From an uncultured Paracoccus sp. (GTDB taxonomy: Bacteria; Pseudomonadota; Alphaproteobacteria; Rhodobacterales; Rhodobacteraceae): 64,000 nt of DNA. Each line of letters begins with the position of its first letter. Within the stretch, counting starts at the first letter, position 1. Below the pieces are notes generated by a model that ran no database searches, had not been told where the DNA came from, and saw only the letters and a program-made list of their open reading frames with translations. Below are positions 9,118 through 21,901 of the stretch, piece after piece. The stretch is taken from NCBI RefSeq assembly GCF_947487305.1, contig NZ_CANKWH010000002.1:1-64000 (forward strand). Reading direction: 5' to 3'. Both the position numbers and the translations under genes were made by a program.

Positions 9118-11172
9118 CTACCCTGCGAGGTGCCGACCGACGGTCTCGGTCAGTTCGACCAGCGAGAAGGGCTTGGCGAGAAAGACCGAGTTCGGCACCG
9201 GGCTCTGACCCTCGGCAAAGATGTCCTCGGTATAGCCCGAGATGAAGACCACCCGGGTCTTGGGCCGGTCGCGCAGCGCGCTGCGGACCCAGCTTGGCCC
9301 GTCCATGCCGGGCATGACCACATCGGTCACAAACACATCGACGACCAGTTCGGGGTCGGCCAGCAGATCCAGTGCCGCCTCGGCGTGCTCGGCCTCAAGC
9401 ACCTTGTACCCCTTCAGCCGCAGGGCGCGGGCAGCAAAGGCGCGAACCGGCGCCTCGTCCTCGACCAAGAGCACCGTTGCCCGCTGCGCATCCACGAAGA
9501 CAGGTGCCGCGGGTGCGACACGTGGCGCGACCTTGGCCGCCGATGCCTTGTGCGCCGGGAAATACAGCGTGAAAACAGTTCCTTTCCCGACGATGCTGTC
9601 ACAGAAGATGAACCCGCCGGTCTGCTTGACGATGCCGTAGACGGTCGACAGGCCCAGCCCGGTGCCCTCGCCGGTCCGCTTGGTGGTGAAGAAGGGCTCG
9701 AAGATCTTGGTCAGATGCTCGGGGGCGATGCCGCTGCCCTCGTCGCGCAGTTCGACCAGCACATAGGCACCCTTGGACAGCACCGCCCGGTCGCGCTCCA
9801 GCGGCGCTTCCAGCCGGATGTTGCGGGTGCGGATGGTGATGTCGCCCCCCTTGGGCATGGCGTCGCGGGCGTTCACCACGAGGTTCATGATCACCTGTTC
9901 CAGCTGCCGCTTGTCGGCGCGGATCGGCAGAAGCTGCGGATCATGCAGGATGTTCAGCGCCACCCGCTCGCCCACCAGCCGGTTCAAGAGATGGGTCAGG
10001 TCGGCCAGCGTGTCGCGCAGGTCGAGGATCTCGGGCTTCATCGTCTGCTTGCGCGAGAAGGCCAGCAACTGGCTGACCAGGGCTGCGGCGCGGTTGGCAT
10101 TCTGGCTGATCTGGTCGAGATCGGCGTAATCCGGATCGGCCTTGTCATGGCGCATCATCAACAGGTCGCAATGGCCACTGATCGCCGTCAGCAGGTTGTT
10201 GAAGTCATGCGCCACCCCGCCGGCCAGCTGGCCGATGGCCTGCATCTTCTGGCTCTGGACGAATTGCGCCTCCAGCGTCTTCAGCGCGCTGGCATCGGTC
10301 AGGACCGCGATCAGCCCGGCCTCGTCCGAGGGGTCGCGGGCCAGCGAGACCTGGAAATGCCGGTCGCCGCCATCGCTGCGCAGGCGCAGCATCTCGGCCC
10401 GGGGCTCGGCCCGGCCCGATTCGACATCTGCGAGCCAGTCGCCGACCGGCCGGCCGGGCCCTTCGAGGATGGTGCCCAGATGGGCCTCGACCGGGTTCTG
10501 CCCCAGAAGCCGCCGGGCGGCGGGGTTCACCCGCCGGATCAGCCCGCCCGACGACAGGCGCAGCAGCGCCACCGGCAGCGCGTCGAATTCGTCCTCCGGC
10601 TCGTCCTCGGGGTCCTCGTCATCGGCGATGTTCCCTGCCCCGATCTCCTCGGCCCCGTGATAGGACCAGATCTGCAGCGGCGCATCTGCGGCACGGCCGA
10701 GCGCCAGCACGTCGCCGCCCGGCAGCTCGGTCTCGGCAAAGCCCGACCGGTCGGCACGCGCCAGCAGCGCCGCGATCAGGTCCTCGGCATCGGCGCGGAT
10801 ATGGCACATCCAGGACAGGATGTTCTGACCGACGATATCGCCGAACCCGTCGATCGAGGCCGAATTCTGGAACAGCACCAGCCCGTCGGAATCACTGATC
10901 CAGATCGGCTCGGGCGCGGCCACCACCTCGGACTTGATCGCGGCCAGCGCGCGCCGCCCGCTGATCCCGCGCAGCGCATGGATCAGCGAGATCGCCCCGC
11001 CCAGCAGATACCAGGCCACCGCCATCGTCGCGAAAACCACCGCCGCCATGCCGCTGGTGCTGCCGGGAAAGATCAGCAGCAAGGCCGCGCCGATCACCGC
11101 CGGCAGCATCAGCGCCGGAAGCAGGGCAATGGCATTGCGTGGCAGGCCAAGAATCCGGTCCAATCGAGTCAT
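9118..11172 (-). CDS. cckA: Cell-cycle hybrid sensor histidine kinase CckA
   Basis: This 684-aa protein has two N-terminal membrane helices (about residues 15-65), one or two PAS-like domains (about 80-300), a HisKA domain with H322 in AGGVAHDFNNLL, and a HATPase domain with NLVVNARDAMP and GTGLGLSTVYGIVKQTGG. A C-terminal receiver has the phospho-acceptor D617 in VTDVVMPGMDG. The order and motifs are those of CckA, which passes phosphate through ChpT to CtrA. The start at 11172 has AAGGAGGACGC upstream. A CtrA-type box lies 50-65 nt upstream, which suggests feedback control. Confidence 0.95.
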   Translation of the reverse strand: MTRLDRILGLPRNAIALLPALMLPAVIGAALLLIFPGSTSGMAAVVFATMAVAWYLLGGAISLIHALRGISGRRALAAIKSEVVAAPEPIWISDSDGLVLFQNSASIDGFGDIVGQNILSWMCHIRADAEDLIAALLARADRSGFAETELPGGDVLALGRAADAPLQIWSYHGAEEIGAGNIADDEDPEDEPEDEFDALPVALLRLSSGGLIRRVNPAARRLLGQNPVEAHLGTILEGPGRPVGDWLADVESGRAEPRAEMLRLRSDGGDRHFQVSLARDPSDEAGLIAVLTDASALKTLEAQFVQSQKMQAIGQLAGGVAHDFNNLLTAISGHCDLLMMRHDKADPDYADLDQISQNANRAAALVSQLLAFSRKQTMKPEILDLRDTLADLTHLLNRLVGERVALNILHDPQLLPIRADKRQLEQVIMNLVVNARDAMPKGGDITIRTRNIRLEAPLERDRAVLSKGAYVLVELRDEGSGIAPEHLTKIFEPFFTTKRTGEGTGLGLSTVYGIVKQTGGFIFCDSIVGKGTVFTLYFPAHKASAAKVAPRVAPAAPVFVDAQRATVLLVEDEAPVRAFAARALRLKGYKVLEAEHAEAALDLLADPELVVDVFVTDVVMPGMDGPSWVRSALRDRPKTRVVFISGYTEDIFAEGQSPVPNSVFLAKPFSLVELTETVGRHLAG

Positions 11173-11221
11173 GCGTCCTCCTTCGAACTGGCCCTGCCCA
11201 GAAATCTTGTGCCGGTGATTG

Positions 11222-11237
11222 GTTAAGATCGCGTTAA
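11222..11237 (-). promoter_or_regulatory. CtrA-type binding site in the cckA promoter
   Basis: On the cckA strand the sequence is TTAAC-GCGATC-TTAAC, that is TTAA-N7-TTAAC, the full CtrA consensus. It is in the 89-bp gap between the RsmB-family gene and cckA, 50-65 nt before the cckA ATG. Confidence 0.75.
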
Positions 11238-11261
11238 TCTGTGACTGGCGGCCGGCAAGGA

Positions 11262-12416
11262 TCATTCCTGTCTCTGGAAGAGGGCAAGGAAGAACCCGTC
11301 GCTGGCCTCGAGCGGCGTCCAGCGCTGCTGGGCTGCCTGCGCGAAATCCGGGTGACGGTCCAGAAAGGCGCGGACCTGATCCCCGTTCTCCGCGTCAAAC
11401 AGCGAACAGGTCATGTAGGCCAGATGCCCGCCGGGCCGCACCAGCCCCGCAACCTGGTCCATGATCCCGGCCTGAACCCCTTGAAGTCGCGCCAGATCAC
11501 CGGGCTGCAGCCGCCATTTCGCATCGGGCGTGCGCCGCCACGTGCCCGAGCCCGAACAGGGCACATCCGCAATGACCAGATCATAAGGCCCCTTGGGCCG
11601 CGCCTCGCTGCGGATCGTGATGCCCGCCCGCGCCGCCCGCGCCGGCAGGTCGGCCATGCGGTCCGGATCGGCGTCATGCGCGTCGATCGTAACCCGCGCG
11701 CGGGCGCCCACGGCCAGCGCCTTGCCGCCGCCGCCAGCGCAGAAATCCAGCACCCGCTGGCCATCGGCCACAGGCAGCGCGGCGCAGGCCAGTTGCGGCG
11801 ACAGGTCCTGCAATTCCACAAGCCCGTCCAGATAGGCCCGCGCGTTGTTGATCCGGCGTTCTCCGGCGGTGACGCGCAAGGCGCTCGGCAGGCGGTCATC
11901 CGCCTCGGCCTCGATCCCGTCCCCGGCGAGCGCTGCCAGCGCAGAGGCCGCATCGGCCTTGCGGGCATTCACCCTCAGCCAGACCGGCGCGCGATCGGCC
12001 ATCGCCGCCGCCACCGGCCCCGCGTCAGCGCCAAGCGCCTCGGCCCAGAGCGGTTGCACCCAATCCGGCAGGTTCATCGCCTGCGCGGCGTCCGGCGCGC
12101 GGCCCGCCGCGCGCTCCTCGGGCGAGAGGGTCGCAGGCGCATGGCCCTCGCCGGTAAAAATAGCCTCGGCATCCTCGCCCCGGCTGCGCGCCCGGCCCAG
12201 CATCAGCCCGCGCCCGTTGAGCGCGCCGCCAAGTGCCGCGAGGCTCTCACGCTGGCGCAGCGCGTCAAAGACCAGGTCCCGCACCCCGGCCCGGTCGCCC
12301 GATCCGGCAAATCGGCTGGCCCGCGACCAGCGCAGCAGAGCCTGTTCGGCCGGCGCGCCGGCCAGAATCTCGTCCAGGATACCGATCGCCGCCGCGACCC
12401 GGGCCTGCGGGGTCAT
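11262..12416 (-). CDS. RsmB/NOP-family rRNA (cytosine-5) methyltransferase
   Basis: This 384-aa protein is a SAM-dependent RNA m5C methyltransferase. The SAM-binding motif I is VLDFCAGGGGKALA (near 222-235). Motif IV is DVPCSGSGTW with C287, and motif VI is MTCSLF with C337, the two cysteines of the catalytic cycle. The N-terminal 140 residues are helical, as in RsmB-type proteins, but short for a full NusB domain. Whether the target is C967 of 16S rRNA cannot be decided here. It is followed by cckA after 89 bp and preceded by glcB in the same orientation. Confidence 0.9.
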   Translation of the reverse strand: MTPQARVAAAIGILDEILAGAPAEQALLRWSRASRFAGSGDRAGVRDLVFDALRQRESLAALGGALNGRGLMLGRARSRGEDAEAIFTGEGHAPATLSPEERAAGRAPDAAQAMNLPDWVQPLWAEALGADAGPVAAAMADRAPVWLRVNARKADAASALAALAGDGIEAEADDRLPSALRVTAGERRINNARAYLDGLVELQDLSPQLACAALPVADGQRVLDFCAGGGGKALAVGARARVTIDAHDADPDRMADLPARAARAGITIRSEARPKGPYDLVIADVPCSGSGTWRRTPDAKWRLQPGDLARLQGVQAGIMDQVAGLVRPGGHLAYMTCSLFDAENGDQVRAFLDRHPDFAQAAQQRWTPLEASDGFFLALFQRQE

Positions 12417-12516
12417 GCCCGGCCTGCCGGGTGTGCTGATGTCAACGCGTTCATGGCCCGAGTCCTAGACCATGCCGCCGGGCTTGGCGAGTGGCCGCCC
12501 GGCGATCAGTCTTCGC

Positions 12517-14661
12517 TCAGCCCGCCGCCTGCTGCGCCTTCGCCACCCGCCGCGCCGCGTGCAGCAGCGGCTCGGTATAGCCCGAGGGCTGGCTCGTCCC
12601 CTGCAGGATCAGGTCGCGCGCGGTGTTGAAGGCCACGCCATCGAAGCCCGGCGCCATGTTCCGATAGGCCGGATCGCCGGCATTCTGTTCATCCACCTTG
12701 GGGGCCATGCGACGCAGCGCCGCATCGATATCCTCGATGGTGCACAGCCCGTGGAGCAGCCAGTTGGCCAGATGCTGGGCCGAGATGCGCAGCGTGGCGC
12801 GGTCTTCCATCAGCGCCACGTCATGGATGTCGGGCACCTTGGAGCAGCCGACGCCCTGATCGACCCAACGGACGACGTAACCGAGGATCGACTGGCAGGA
12901 ATTGTCCAGCTCGCGCCGGACCTCTTCATCTGACAGATTCCGCCCCTGCAGCAGCGGCGGGGTCAGAAGCGCATCCAGCGAGGCGGGCGCGCGGTCGGCC
13001 AGCCCCTCCTGCACCTCGGCCACATCGACGCGGTGGTAATGGGTGGCGTGCAGCGTCGCGGCGGTGGGCGACGGCACCCAGGCGGTATTGGCGCCGGCGC
13101 GGGGATGGGCGATCTTTTCCTTCAGCATGTCGGCCATGTCATCGGGCCTGGCCCACATGCCCTTGCCGATCTGCCCGCGCCCGGCCATGCCGGCGGCCAG
13201 CCCGGTATCGACATTGCCATCCTCATAGGCCTTGAGCCAGGCCTGAGCCTTCATCTCGTCCTTCGGCACCATCGGCCCGGCCTGCATCGAGGTGTGGATC
13301 TCGTCGCCGGTGCGGTCGAGGAAGCCGGTATTGATGAAGACGCAGCGATCCTTCACCGCCGCGATCGCGGCCGCGAGATTGGCCGAGGTGCGGCGTTCCT
13401 CGTCCATCACGCCCAGCTTCACGGTATTCTTCGGCAGGCCCAGCATCGCCTCGACCTGTCCATAAAGCTTGTCGGCAAAGGCCGCTTCTTCCGGCCCGTG
13501 CATCTTGGGCTTCACCACATAGACCGAACCCTTGCGCGAATTTTTCGCTCCGTCGGTCTTTTTCAGGTCATGCATGGCGGCGGCGACGGTGATGACGGCG
13601 TCCATGATCCCCTCGGGCGTGTCCTGCCCGTTGAGCCGCACCGCATCGGTCAGCATCAGATGGCCGACATTCCTGACCAGCAGCAACGCCCGGCCCGGAT
13701 GGGTGACGGGATGGCCCTGCGGGTCGAGATAGCTGATATCTGGGTTCAGGCGGCGGGTCATGGTCTTGCCTTCCTTCTCGAAGCTCTCCGCCAGATCGCC
13801 CCGCATCAGCCCCAGCCAGTTGGCATAGACGGCGACCTTGTCCTCGGCATCGACGGCGGCAACCGAATCCTCGCAGTCCTGAATCGCGGTCAGCGCGCTT
13901 TCGAGGATCATGTCCGCGATCCCCGCCGGATCGGTCTTGCCGATGGCGCTGTCCGGGTTGATGACGAGCTGGATCAGGAGACCGTTCACCCTGAGAAGGA
14001 TATCGCCGCCCTCGGTCGATCCGGCGAATTGCAGCGGATCGGCCAGCGCGGTCGTGCCCCCGGGCAGGGTCAGTTGCAGTGCGCCATTGGCGACGGTGAG
14101 GCCGGCCACATCGGCCCAACTGCCGCTTTCCAGCGGCACCACCTCGTCTAGATGCGCCTTGGCCCGGGCGATCACCTTGGCGCCGCGGGCGGCGTCGAAC
14201 CCCTTGCCCTCGGGCGCGCCGGGAATGGCGTCGGTGCCATATAGCGCGTCGTAGAAGCTGCCCCAGCGGGCATTGGCGGCGTTGAGCGCGAAGCGCGCAT
14301 TCATCACCGGCACCACCAGCTGCGGGCCGGCAACGCGGGCGATCTCGGGATCGACATTCTCGGTGCCGACGCGGAAGGGCGCGGGCACCGGGACCAGGTA
14401 GCCGATCTCGGTCAGGAAGGCGCGATAACCCGCCGGGTCATGCGGCTTGTCGCGGTTGGCGCGGTGCCAGTCGTCGATCTGCGCCTGCAGCGCCTCGCGC
14501 TTGTTGAGCAGCGCGGCATTTTCCGGCATCAGGTCACGCAGGATGGCGGCATAGCCCGACCAGAAGGCATCGGCCTCGATGCCGGTCAGCACCTGCCCCT
14601 CGACCAGTTCGGCAAGGGGGGCAGCGACTTCGAGCCCGTGGCGCGTAACATATTCGGTCAT
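12517..14661 (-). CDS. glcB: Malate synthase G
   Basis: This 714-aa protein matches malate synthase G in length and sequence, including DGVMDAVIT-like and [16 protein letters not shown] segments, [11 protein letters not shown], and [16 protein letters not shown]. The enzyme condenses glyoxylate with acetyl-CoA in the glyoxylate bypass. The start at 14661 ([16 protein letters not shown]) has AGGAGTG upstream; the longer frame to 14727 lacks support. No isocitrate lyase gene is adjacent. Confidence 0.96.
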   Translation of the reverse strand: MTEYVTRHGLEVAAPLAELVEGQVLTGIEADAFWSGYAAILRDLMPENAALLNKREALQAQIDDWHRANRDKPHDPAGYRAFLTEIGYLVPVPAPFRVGTENVDPEIARVAGPQLVVPVMNARFALNAANARWGSFYDALYGTDAIPGAPEGKGFDAARGAKVIARAKAHLDEVVPLESGSWADVAGLTVANGALQLTLPGGTTALADPLQFAGSTEGGDILLRVNGLLIQLVINPDSAIGKTDPAGIADMILESALTAIQDCEDSVAAVDAEDKVAVYANWLGLMRGDLAESFEKEGKTMTRRLNPDISYLDPQGHPVTHPGRALLLVRNVGHLMLTDAVRLNGQDTPEGIMDAVITVAAAMHDLKKTDGAKNSRKGSVYVVKPKMHGPEEAAFADKLYGQVEAMLGLPKNTVKLGVMDEERRTSANLAAAIAAVKDRCVFINTGFLDRTGDEIHTSMQAGPMVPKDEMKAQAWLKAYEDGNVDTGLAAGMAGRGQIGKGMWARPDDMADMLKEKIAHPRAGANTAWVPSPTAATLHATHYHRVDVAEVQEGLADRAPASLDALLTPPLLQGRNLSDEEVRRELDNSCQSILGYVVRWVDQGVGCSKVPDIHDVALMEDRATLRISAQHLANWLLHGLCTIEDIDAALRRMAPKVDEQNAGDPAYRNMAPGFDGVAFNTARDLILQGTSQPSGYTEPLLHAARRVAKAQQAAG

Positions 14662-14914
14662 GATCACTCCTGCATATCGGCGCGAGATGCGGCACGCTTG
14701 TGCCTTGGCCGAACCTGTCCGACCCATCTCCGTATTGGTCCCGATTAACCCTGCTTAACGCGCGTCTCAAGTCCCCAGTATGCCATGGAGTACAATTGGC
14801 GGTTAGCGGGCCTCAGTTCCGCCGGCGCGCGTGGCGGGCGATAACGGGTTGCACCTCAACAAGCCTGCAGCGCAACATGCGACCGACCCGAAGGACTGGA
14901 ATGACCCGAACCGC

Positions 14915-15661
14915 ATGGAAGCCGAGCCGCATCTGACCCCCGAAGCCCTGCCCGCCGGGATCGATGGCGTGCTCGTGCGCTTTGCCCTGACGCCCGAGCC
15001 GCGCGCCATGGCGGCGGCGCAGATGCTGGCGGCGGAACTGGACCGGCAGGCCCCGCCGGGCGTCACCGAGATCGCGCCGGGGCTGGTCTCGGTGCTCTTG
15101 CGCTTTGATCGCGGCACGGTGCAGCGCGCGGCGCTGGCACAACTGGTGCTGACCCGCGCGCGTGCCATCGCCGCCGATCCGCCCGCCCTGCCCGCGCCCT
15201 CGCGCCGCTGGACCATCCCGGCTGCCTTCGGCGGCGAACACGGCCCGCAACTGGCCGAGGTCGCCGCCGCCATCGGTGCCAGCGAGGCCGGGGCGGTCGA
15301 GCAGGTTTGCGCGGCCGATCTGCGCGTCCTGACCATCGGCTATGCCCCCGGCCAGCCCTATCTGGGCCTTCTGCCCGAACCGTGGAACCTGCCGCGCATG
15401 TCCGCGCTGAACCCGCGCGTCCCCGCCGGGGCCATCGTCGCCGCCGTCCGGCAATTGGTGATGTTCACCGCCGACTCGGCCACCGGCTGGCGGCAGATCG
15501 CGCTGACCGGGTTTCGCGCCTTCGATCCCACGCGGTCCGAGCCGATGCCGCTGAAGCCCGGCGACGCGGTCCGCTATGCCCCGGTTGCGGCTGGCGAGTT
15601 GCCCGGCCTGATCGCCTCGGGTGACGGCCTTGGCGGCGCACGGCTCGAGGTGCTGGCGTGA
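14915..15661 (+). CDS. pxpB: 5-oxoprolinase subunit B (KipI family)
   Basis: This protein of about 248 aa is the PxpB/KipI component of the ATP-dependent 5-oxoprolinase PxpABC, which opens pyroglutamate to glutamate. Diagnostic stretches are TIGYAPGQPYLGLLP, LNPRVPAGAIVAAV and ATGWRQIALTGFRAFDP. The ATG at 14915 gives the usual family length; an in-frame start at 14831 would add 28 unlikely residues. It begins a three-gene operon, overlapping pxpC by 4 bp (GTGA). Confidence 0.9.
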   Translation: MEAEPHLTPEALPAGIDGVLVRFALTPEPRAMAAAQMLAAELDRQAPPGVTEIAPGLVSVLLRFDRGTVQRAALAQLVLTRARAIAADPPALPAPSRRWTIPAAFGGEHGPQLAEVAAAIGASEAGAVEQVCAADLRVLTIGYAPGQPYLGLLPEPWNLPRMSALNPRVPAGAIVAAVRQLVMFTADSATGWRQIALTGFRAFDPTRSEPMPLKPGDAVRYAPVAAGELPGLIASGDGLGGARLEVLA

Positions 15662-16686
15662 GCGTGCTGCAGGTCATCCGCGCCGATGGCATCCTGACGG
15701 TGCAGGATCTGGGCCGGCCCGGCCATATCGCGCAAGGCCTGTCGCGGGGCGGCGCCATGGACCGGCTGGCGCTGATCGAGGCGGCGGCGCTGTTGGGCCG
15801 GAACACGGTGCAGGCGGGGATCGAGATGGCCGGCGCGGGCGGCGTCTTTACCGTCGATCAGCCGATGCGCATCGCGCTGACCGGGGCGCCGATGACGGCG
15901 ACGCTGGACGGTGCCCCGCTTCGCTGGCAGGCCAGCCACCGGATCGAGCCGGGCGAGAGCCTGCGCATCGGTGGCGCGCAAAGCGGCGCCTACAGCTATC
16001 TGACCACGGCGGGCGGGATCGCCACGCCGGACTGGCTGGGCAGCCGCGCGGCGCATCTGACCATCGGCATCGGTGCGGTGCTGAAAGCCGGGTCCCGCCT
16101 GCCGGCCGGCGCTGACCCGGACCCCGATGCGCCCTCGCGCACCATCGCGGTTGCAAACCGATTTGCAGGCGGAACCGTGCGGATCATCGACGGGCCGCAG
16201 ACGGCCATCTTTTCCGACGAGGTGCTGGCCAAATTCGCTGCGACGGAGTTCACCCGCGCCGCCCATGGCAACCGTCAGGGCGTGCGGCTGGATGCCGAGT
16301 CGCGCTTCACCGCCGGTCAGACCGGCATCGCCTCGGACATGGTCCAGCCGGGCGATCTGCAGATGATCGGCGACGGCGTGCCCTATGTGCTTCTGGCGGA
16401 ATGCCAGACCATGGGCGGCTATCCCCGCATCGGCACGGTCATTCCGACCGACCTGCCGCTGATCGCCCAGGCCCCGCCCGGCGCGCGCATCCGGTTTCTG
16501 CGCATCGGGCTGGATCAGGCAGACGGGCTTTATCGGGACGAGGTGCAGCTTTTGCGCGAGACAGCCAGCCGCTGCCGCAATCTGGTGCGCGACCCGGCGC
16601 AGATGGCTGATCTGCTCAGCTATCAGTTGGTCGGCGGTGTCACGCGTGGGGATGAACTGGAGGAGACGGAATGCAGGTCGATCTGA
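15658..16686 (+). CDS. pxpC: 5-oxoprolinase subunit C (KipA family)
   Basis: This 342-aa protein starts at a GTG overlapping the pxpB stop. The N-terminus VLQVIRADGILTVQDLGRPG, then GLSRGGAMDRLAL and LLAECQTMGGYPRIGTVI, are characteristic of the KipA / biotin-dependent carboxyltransferase-like family. With PxpB it forms the catalytic core of 5-oxoprolinase; this small form needs no biotin. Its last 16 bp overlap pxpA, which implies coupled translation. Confidence 0.92.
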   Translation: MSVLQVIRADGILTVQDLGRPGHIAQGLSRGGAMDRLALIEAAALLGRNTVQAGIEMAGAGGVFTVDQPMRIALTGAPMTATLDGAPLRWQASHRIEPGESLRIGGAQSGAYSYLTTAGGIATPDWLGSRAAHLTIGIGAVLKAGSRLPAGADPDPDAPSRTIAVANRFAGGTVRIIDGPQTAIFSDEVLAKFAATEFTRAAHGNRQGVRLDAESRFTAGQTGIASDMVQPGDLQMIGDGVPYVLLAECQTMGGYPRIGTVIPTDLPLIAQAPPGARIRFLRIGLDQADGLYRDEVQLLRETASRCRNLVRDPAQMADLLSYQLVGGVTRGDELEETECRSI

Positions 16687-17438
16687 ATTCGGACATGGGC
16701 GAAAGCTTCGGGCCGTGGCGCATGGGCGATGATGCCGCGCTGCTGGACGTTATCACCTCGGCCAATATCGCCTGCGGCTTTCATGCCGGCGATGCCGATG
16801 TGATGGCCGCCACGATGCGGCGCGCGGCGGAAAACGGCGTGGGCATCGGCGCGCATCCGGGCTTTCCCGACCTGCAGGGTTTCGGGCGGCGGCGGATGAA
16901 GCTGTCCGCCGAGGAACTGGGCAACCTGGTCGCCTATCAACTGGGCGCGGCGCAGGCACTGGCGCGGCGGGCGGGCGGCAGGGTGCGGCATCTGAAGCTG
17001 CATGGCGCGCTGTCGAACATGGCGAGCGAGGATGCGGCCATGGCCCGGGCCTGCTACCGCGCCGCGCTGGCGGTCGATCCCGAGATCATCCTTGTCACCC
17101 TGGCCGCGACCCCGATGGAGGCGGTGGCGCGCGAGCTTGGCGCAAGCTATGCCAACGAGATTTTTGCTGACCGCGCCTATAATGATGATGCAACCTTGGT
17201 CGATCGCAGCCAGCCCGGCGCGGTGCTGCATGATCCGGCGGTGGCCGGGGCGCGGATGGAAAAGATGATCCGCGCCGGCGGCATCGTCACCGAAAGCGGC
17301 AAGGTGATCCCCTGCCGGATCGACACGATCTGCGTCCATGGCGATAACCCCGAGGCTGTGGCGATGGCCCGCGCGGTGCGGGATCACCTGGTCGGAGTGG
17401 GGATCGCGGTCACGCAGTTTGCGGGTGAGCGGGGCTGA
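16671..17438 (+). CDS. pxpA: 5-oxoprolinase subunit A (LamB/YcsF family)
   Basis: This 255-aa protein starts MQVDLNSDMGESFG after GGAGGAGA. The segments ANIACGFHAGDADVM, GAHPGFPDLQGFGRR, LKLHGALSN, and NEIFADRAYNDDATLVDRSQPGAVL are typical of LamB/YcsF proteins. PxpA is the third component of the ATP-dependent 5-oxoprolinase. It ends the pxpBCA operon. The convergent cox operon terminator lies just beyond. Confidence 0.95.
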   Translation: MQVDLNSDMGESFGPWRMGDDAALLDVITSANIACGFHAGDADVMAATMRRAAENGVGIGAHPGFPDLQGFGRRRMKLSAEELGNLVAYQLGAAQALARRAGGRVRHLKLHGALSNMASEDAAMARACYRAALAVDPEIILVTLAATPMEAVARELGASYANEIFADRAYNDDATLVDRSQPGAVLHDPAVAGARMEKMIRAGGIVTESGKVIPCRIDTICVHGDNPEAVAMARAVRDHLVGVGIAVTQFAGERG

Positions 17439-17450
17439 CGGGCGGCGGCG

Positions 17451-17580
17451 GACCGCCGGGTGGCCGCTGCGGCGCGCGATCAGCAGCCCTTTATGGCGTA
17501 AACATATCGAACAGTTGTTCGGCGCTGAACCGCACCAGAGCGGCCGCCCGAGGGGGCGGTCGGCCGCTGCCCGGCGGGCT
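17451..17580 (-). repeat. Dispersed intergenic repeat, copy A
   Basis: This element lies between pxpA and coxM. Compared with copy B (62140-62271, plus strand) it runs in the opposite orientation. The core 17488-17561 matches B 62161-62234 at 70 of 74 positions, and the four differences are all transitions. Collinearity without gaps extends to 17451 (111 bp from the core start in both copies). The core carries a CCGCCC-CCTC-GGGCGG hairpin and ends in CATAAAGG. Confidence 0.85.
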
Positions 17581-17621
17581 GCGCCCGCGTATCGGGCAGG
17601 GTCTTTCCTCGAACGGCTGGT

Positions 17622-17655
17622 AGAATAAAGAATGCCGGGCACATCCGCCCGGCAT
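17622..17655 (-). terminator. Intrinsic terminator of the cox operon
   Basis: On the minus strand, ATGCCGGGC-GGATGT-GCCCGGCAT forms a perfect 9-bp stem (17632-17655) followed by TCTTTATTC. It is 22 bp past the coxM stop. Confidence 0.85.
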
Positions 17656-17676
17656 CCCCCTTCCCTGAACCAATCC

Positions 17677-18477
17677 TCAGCCGGCGGCCTTCACGGCCCG
17701 CTGTGCCAGCACCCGCGCCAGATGGGCGCGGTATTCCGGCGTGGCGTGGATGTCGTTCATCAGGTCATCGGCATCGACACTGGCACTGTCCAGCGCGCCT
17801 GCCGAGAAATCGCCGTTCAGCGCCGCCTCGAAGGCCCCGGCGCGGAACACCCCGTCCGAGCCGGCGCCGGTGATCGCCACCCGCACGCCGTCATCCGTCT
17901 CGGCCACCAGAACACCGACCAGCGCGAAGCGCGAGGCGGGTTGCGCGAATTTCTGGTAGGCGGCGCGTTTCGGGCGCGGGAAGCGGACCGCCTTGATGAT
18001 CTCGCCCTCCTCCAGCGCGGTGGTGAACAGCCCGACGAAATACTCCTCGGCGGGGATCTCGCGCTGGTTGGTGATGACCGTGCCATTCAGCCCCAGCACG
18101 GCGGCCGGATAGTCGGCCGCCGGGTCGTTATTGGCCAGCGAGCCGCCGATGGTGCCCATGTGGCGCACCGCCGGATCGCCGATATGGCTGGCCAATGCCG
18201 CGAGCGCCGGGATCGCTGCCGCGACCTCGGGGCTGGCGGCGACATCGGCATGGATCGTCGCCGCGCCGATGGTCACGCCATCCGCATCGACGGTGATCCC
18301 GGACATGCCGGGAATGCCGCGCAGGTCCACCAGGTCGGTCGGCGCGGCAAGGCGTTGTTTCATCGTGGCCAGCAGCGTCTGCCCGCCCGAGAGGAACTTG
18401 CCATCCTCGGCAGCGGCCAGCGCGGCCACCGCGTCATCGATGCTGGCGGGGCGGTGATACTTGGTCTGATACATCAT
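17677..18477 (-). CDS. coxM: CO-dehydrogenase-like medium (FAD) subunit
   Basis: This 266-aa protein is the FAD-binding subunit of a molybdenum hydroxylase. It starts MYQTKYHRPASIDDAV and has FLSGGQTLLATMKQR and the FAD motif-like HIGDPAVRHMGTIGGSLANNDPAADYPA. It passes electrons from the 2Fe-2S subunit to an acceptor. It is the last gene of the operon and is followed by a terminator. Tandem ATG codons at 18477 and 18474 follow an AAGGGAGG site; the second has the better spacing. Confidence 0.93.
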   Translation of the reverse strand: MMYQTKYHRPASIDDAVAALAAAEDGKFLSGGQTLLATMKQRLAAPTDLVDLRGIPGMSGITVDADGVTIGAATIHADVAASPEVAAAIPALAALASHIGDPAVRHMGTIGGSLANNDPAADYPAAVLGLNGTVITNQREIPAEEYFVGLFTTALEEGEIIKAVRFPRPKRAAYQKFAQPASRFALVGVLVAETDDGVRVAITGAGSDGVFRAGAFEAALNGDFSAGALDSASVDADDLMNDIHATPEYRAHLARVLAQRAVKAAG

Positions 18478-18486
18478 GAACCTCCC

Positions 18487-20847
<2,361 letters not shown>

Positions 20848-20861
20848 CTCTGTCCCCTCCC

Positions 20862-21359
<498 letters not shown>

Positions 21360-21417
21360 GGAGTTCTCCCTGGGTCTTTTTGGTGTGGCCGGCTGTCACC
21401 CCGGCCCGGCAGATGTG

Positions 21418-21879
21418 TCAGGACGCGCGCCCTGCCCCGCCGTCGTTCAGATAGGTCTGAAAGTTCTCAAAGAATTTCGCCGCCAGCTTCTTCGAGGTCG
21501 ACTCGATCAGCCGGCTGCCAAGCGCCGCCAGCTTGCCGCCGATCTGGGCATTGACCTTGTAGGTCAGCACGGTCTCGCCGCCGTCGTCGGCCAGATGCAC
21601 ATCGGCCCCGCCCTTGGCAAAGCCCGCGACCCCGCCCTTGCCCTCGCCGCGAATGGTATAGCTTTCGGGGGCATTGATGTTTTCCAGCTGCACCTCGCCA
21701 TTGAAGCGCGCCTTCACCGGGCCGATCTTCTGGACCACGGTGGCGGTGAACCCGGTATCCGAGGTCTTGGCCAGTTCCTCGCAGCCGGGAATGCAGGCCT
21801 TCAGCGCATCGGCGCTGTTCAGGGCCTGCCACACCACCTCGCGGGGGGCGGAAATGCGATATTCGCCAGTCATATCCAT
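21418..21879 (-). CDS. coxG: CoxG-type SRPBCC protein
   Basis: This 153-aa protein has the CoxG pattern MTGEYRISAPREVVWQALNSADALKACIPG, then GPVKARFNGEV and YKVNAQIGGKLAALGSRLI, a START-like ligand-binding fold. CoxG proteins help assemble or anchor CO-dehydrogenase-type enzymes at the membrane. It has a strong AGGAGGAG site. A 17-bp inverted repeat ends 22 nt before its start, in the gap after coxE. Confidence 0.92.
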   Translation of the reverse strand: MDMTGEYRISAPREVVWQALNSADALKACIPGCEELAKTSDTGFTATVVQKIGPVKARFNGEVQLENINAPESYTIRGEGKGGVAGFAKGGADVHLADDGGETVLTYKVNAQIGGKLAALGSRLIESTSKKLAAKFFENFQTYLNDGGAGRAS

Positions 21880-21901
21880 GCAGTCTCTCCTCCTCAGGAA
21901 A

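Noticed and set aside
14745..14758. Possible CtrA site between glcB and pxpB
   Set aside because: The two TTAA boxes are 6 bp apart, one short of the required N7 spacing.
17488..17561. The dispersed repeat as a conserved coding sequence (frame ending RFSAEQLFD...P-stop)
   Set aside because: Three of the four differences between copies change an amino acid, no start or ribosome binding site is shared, and the other frames are equally open.
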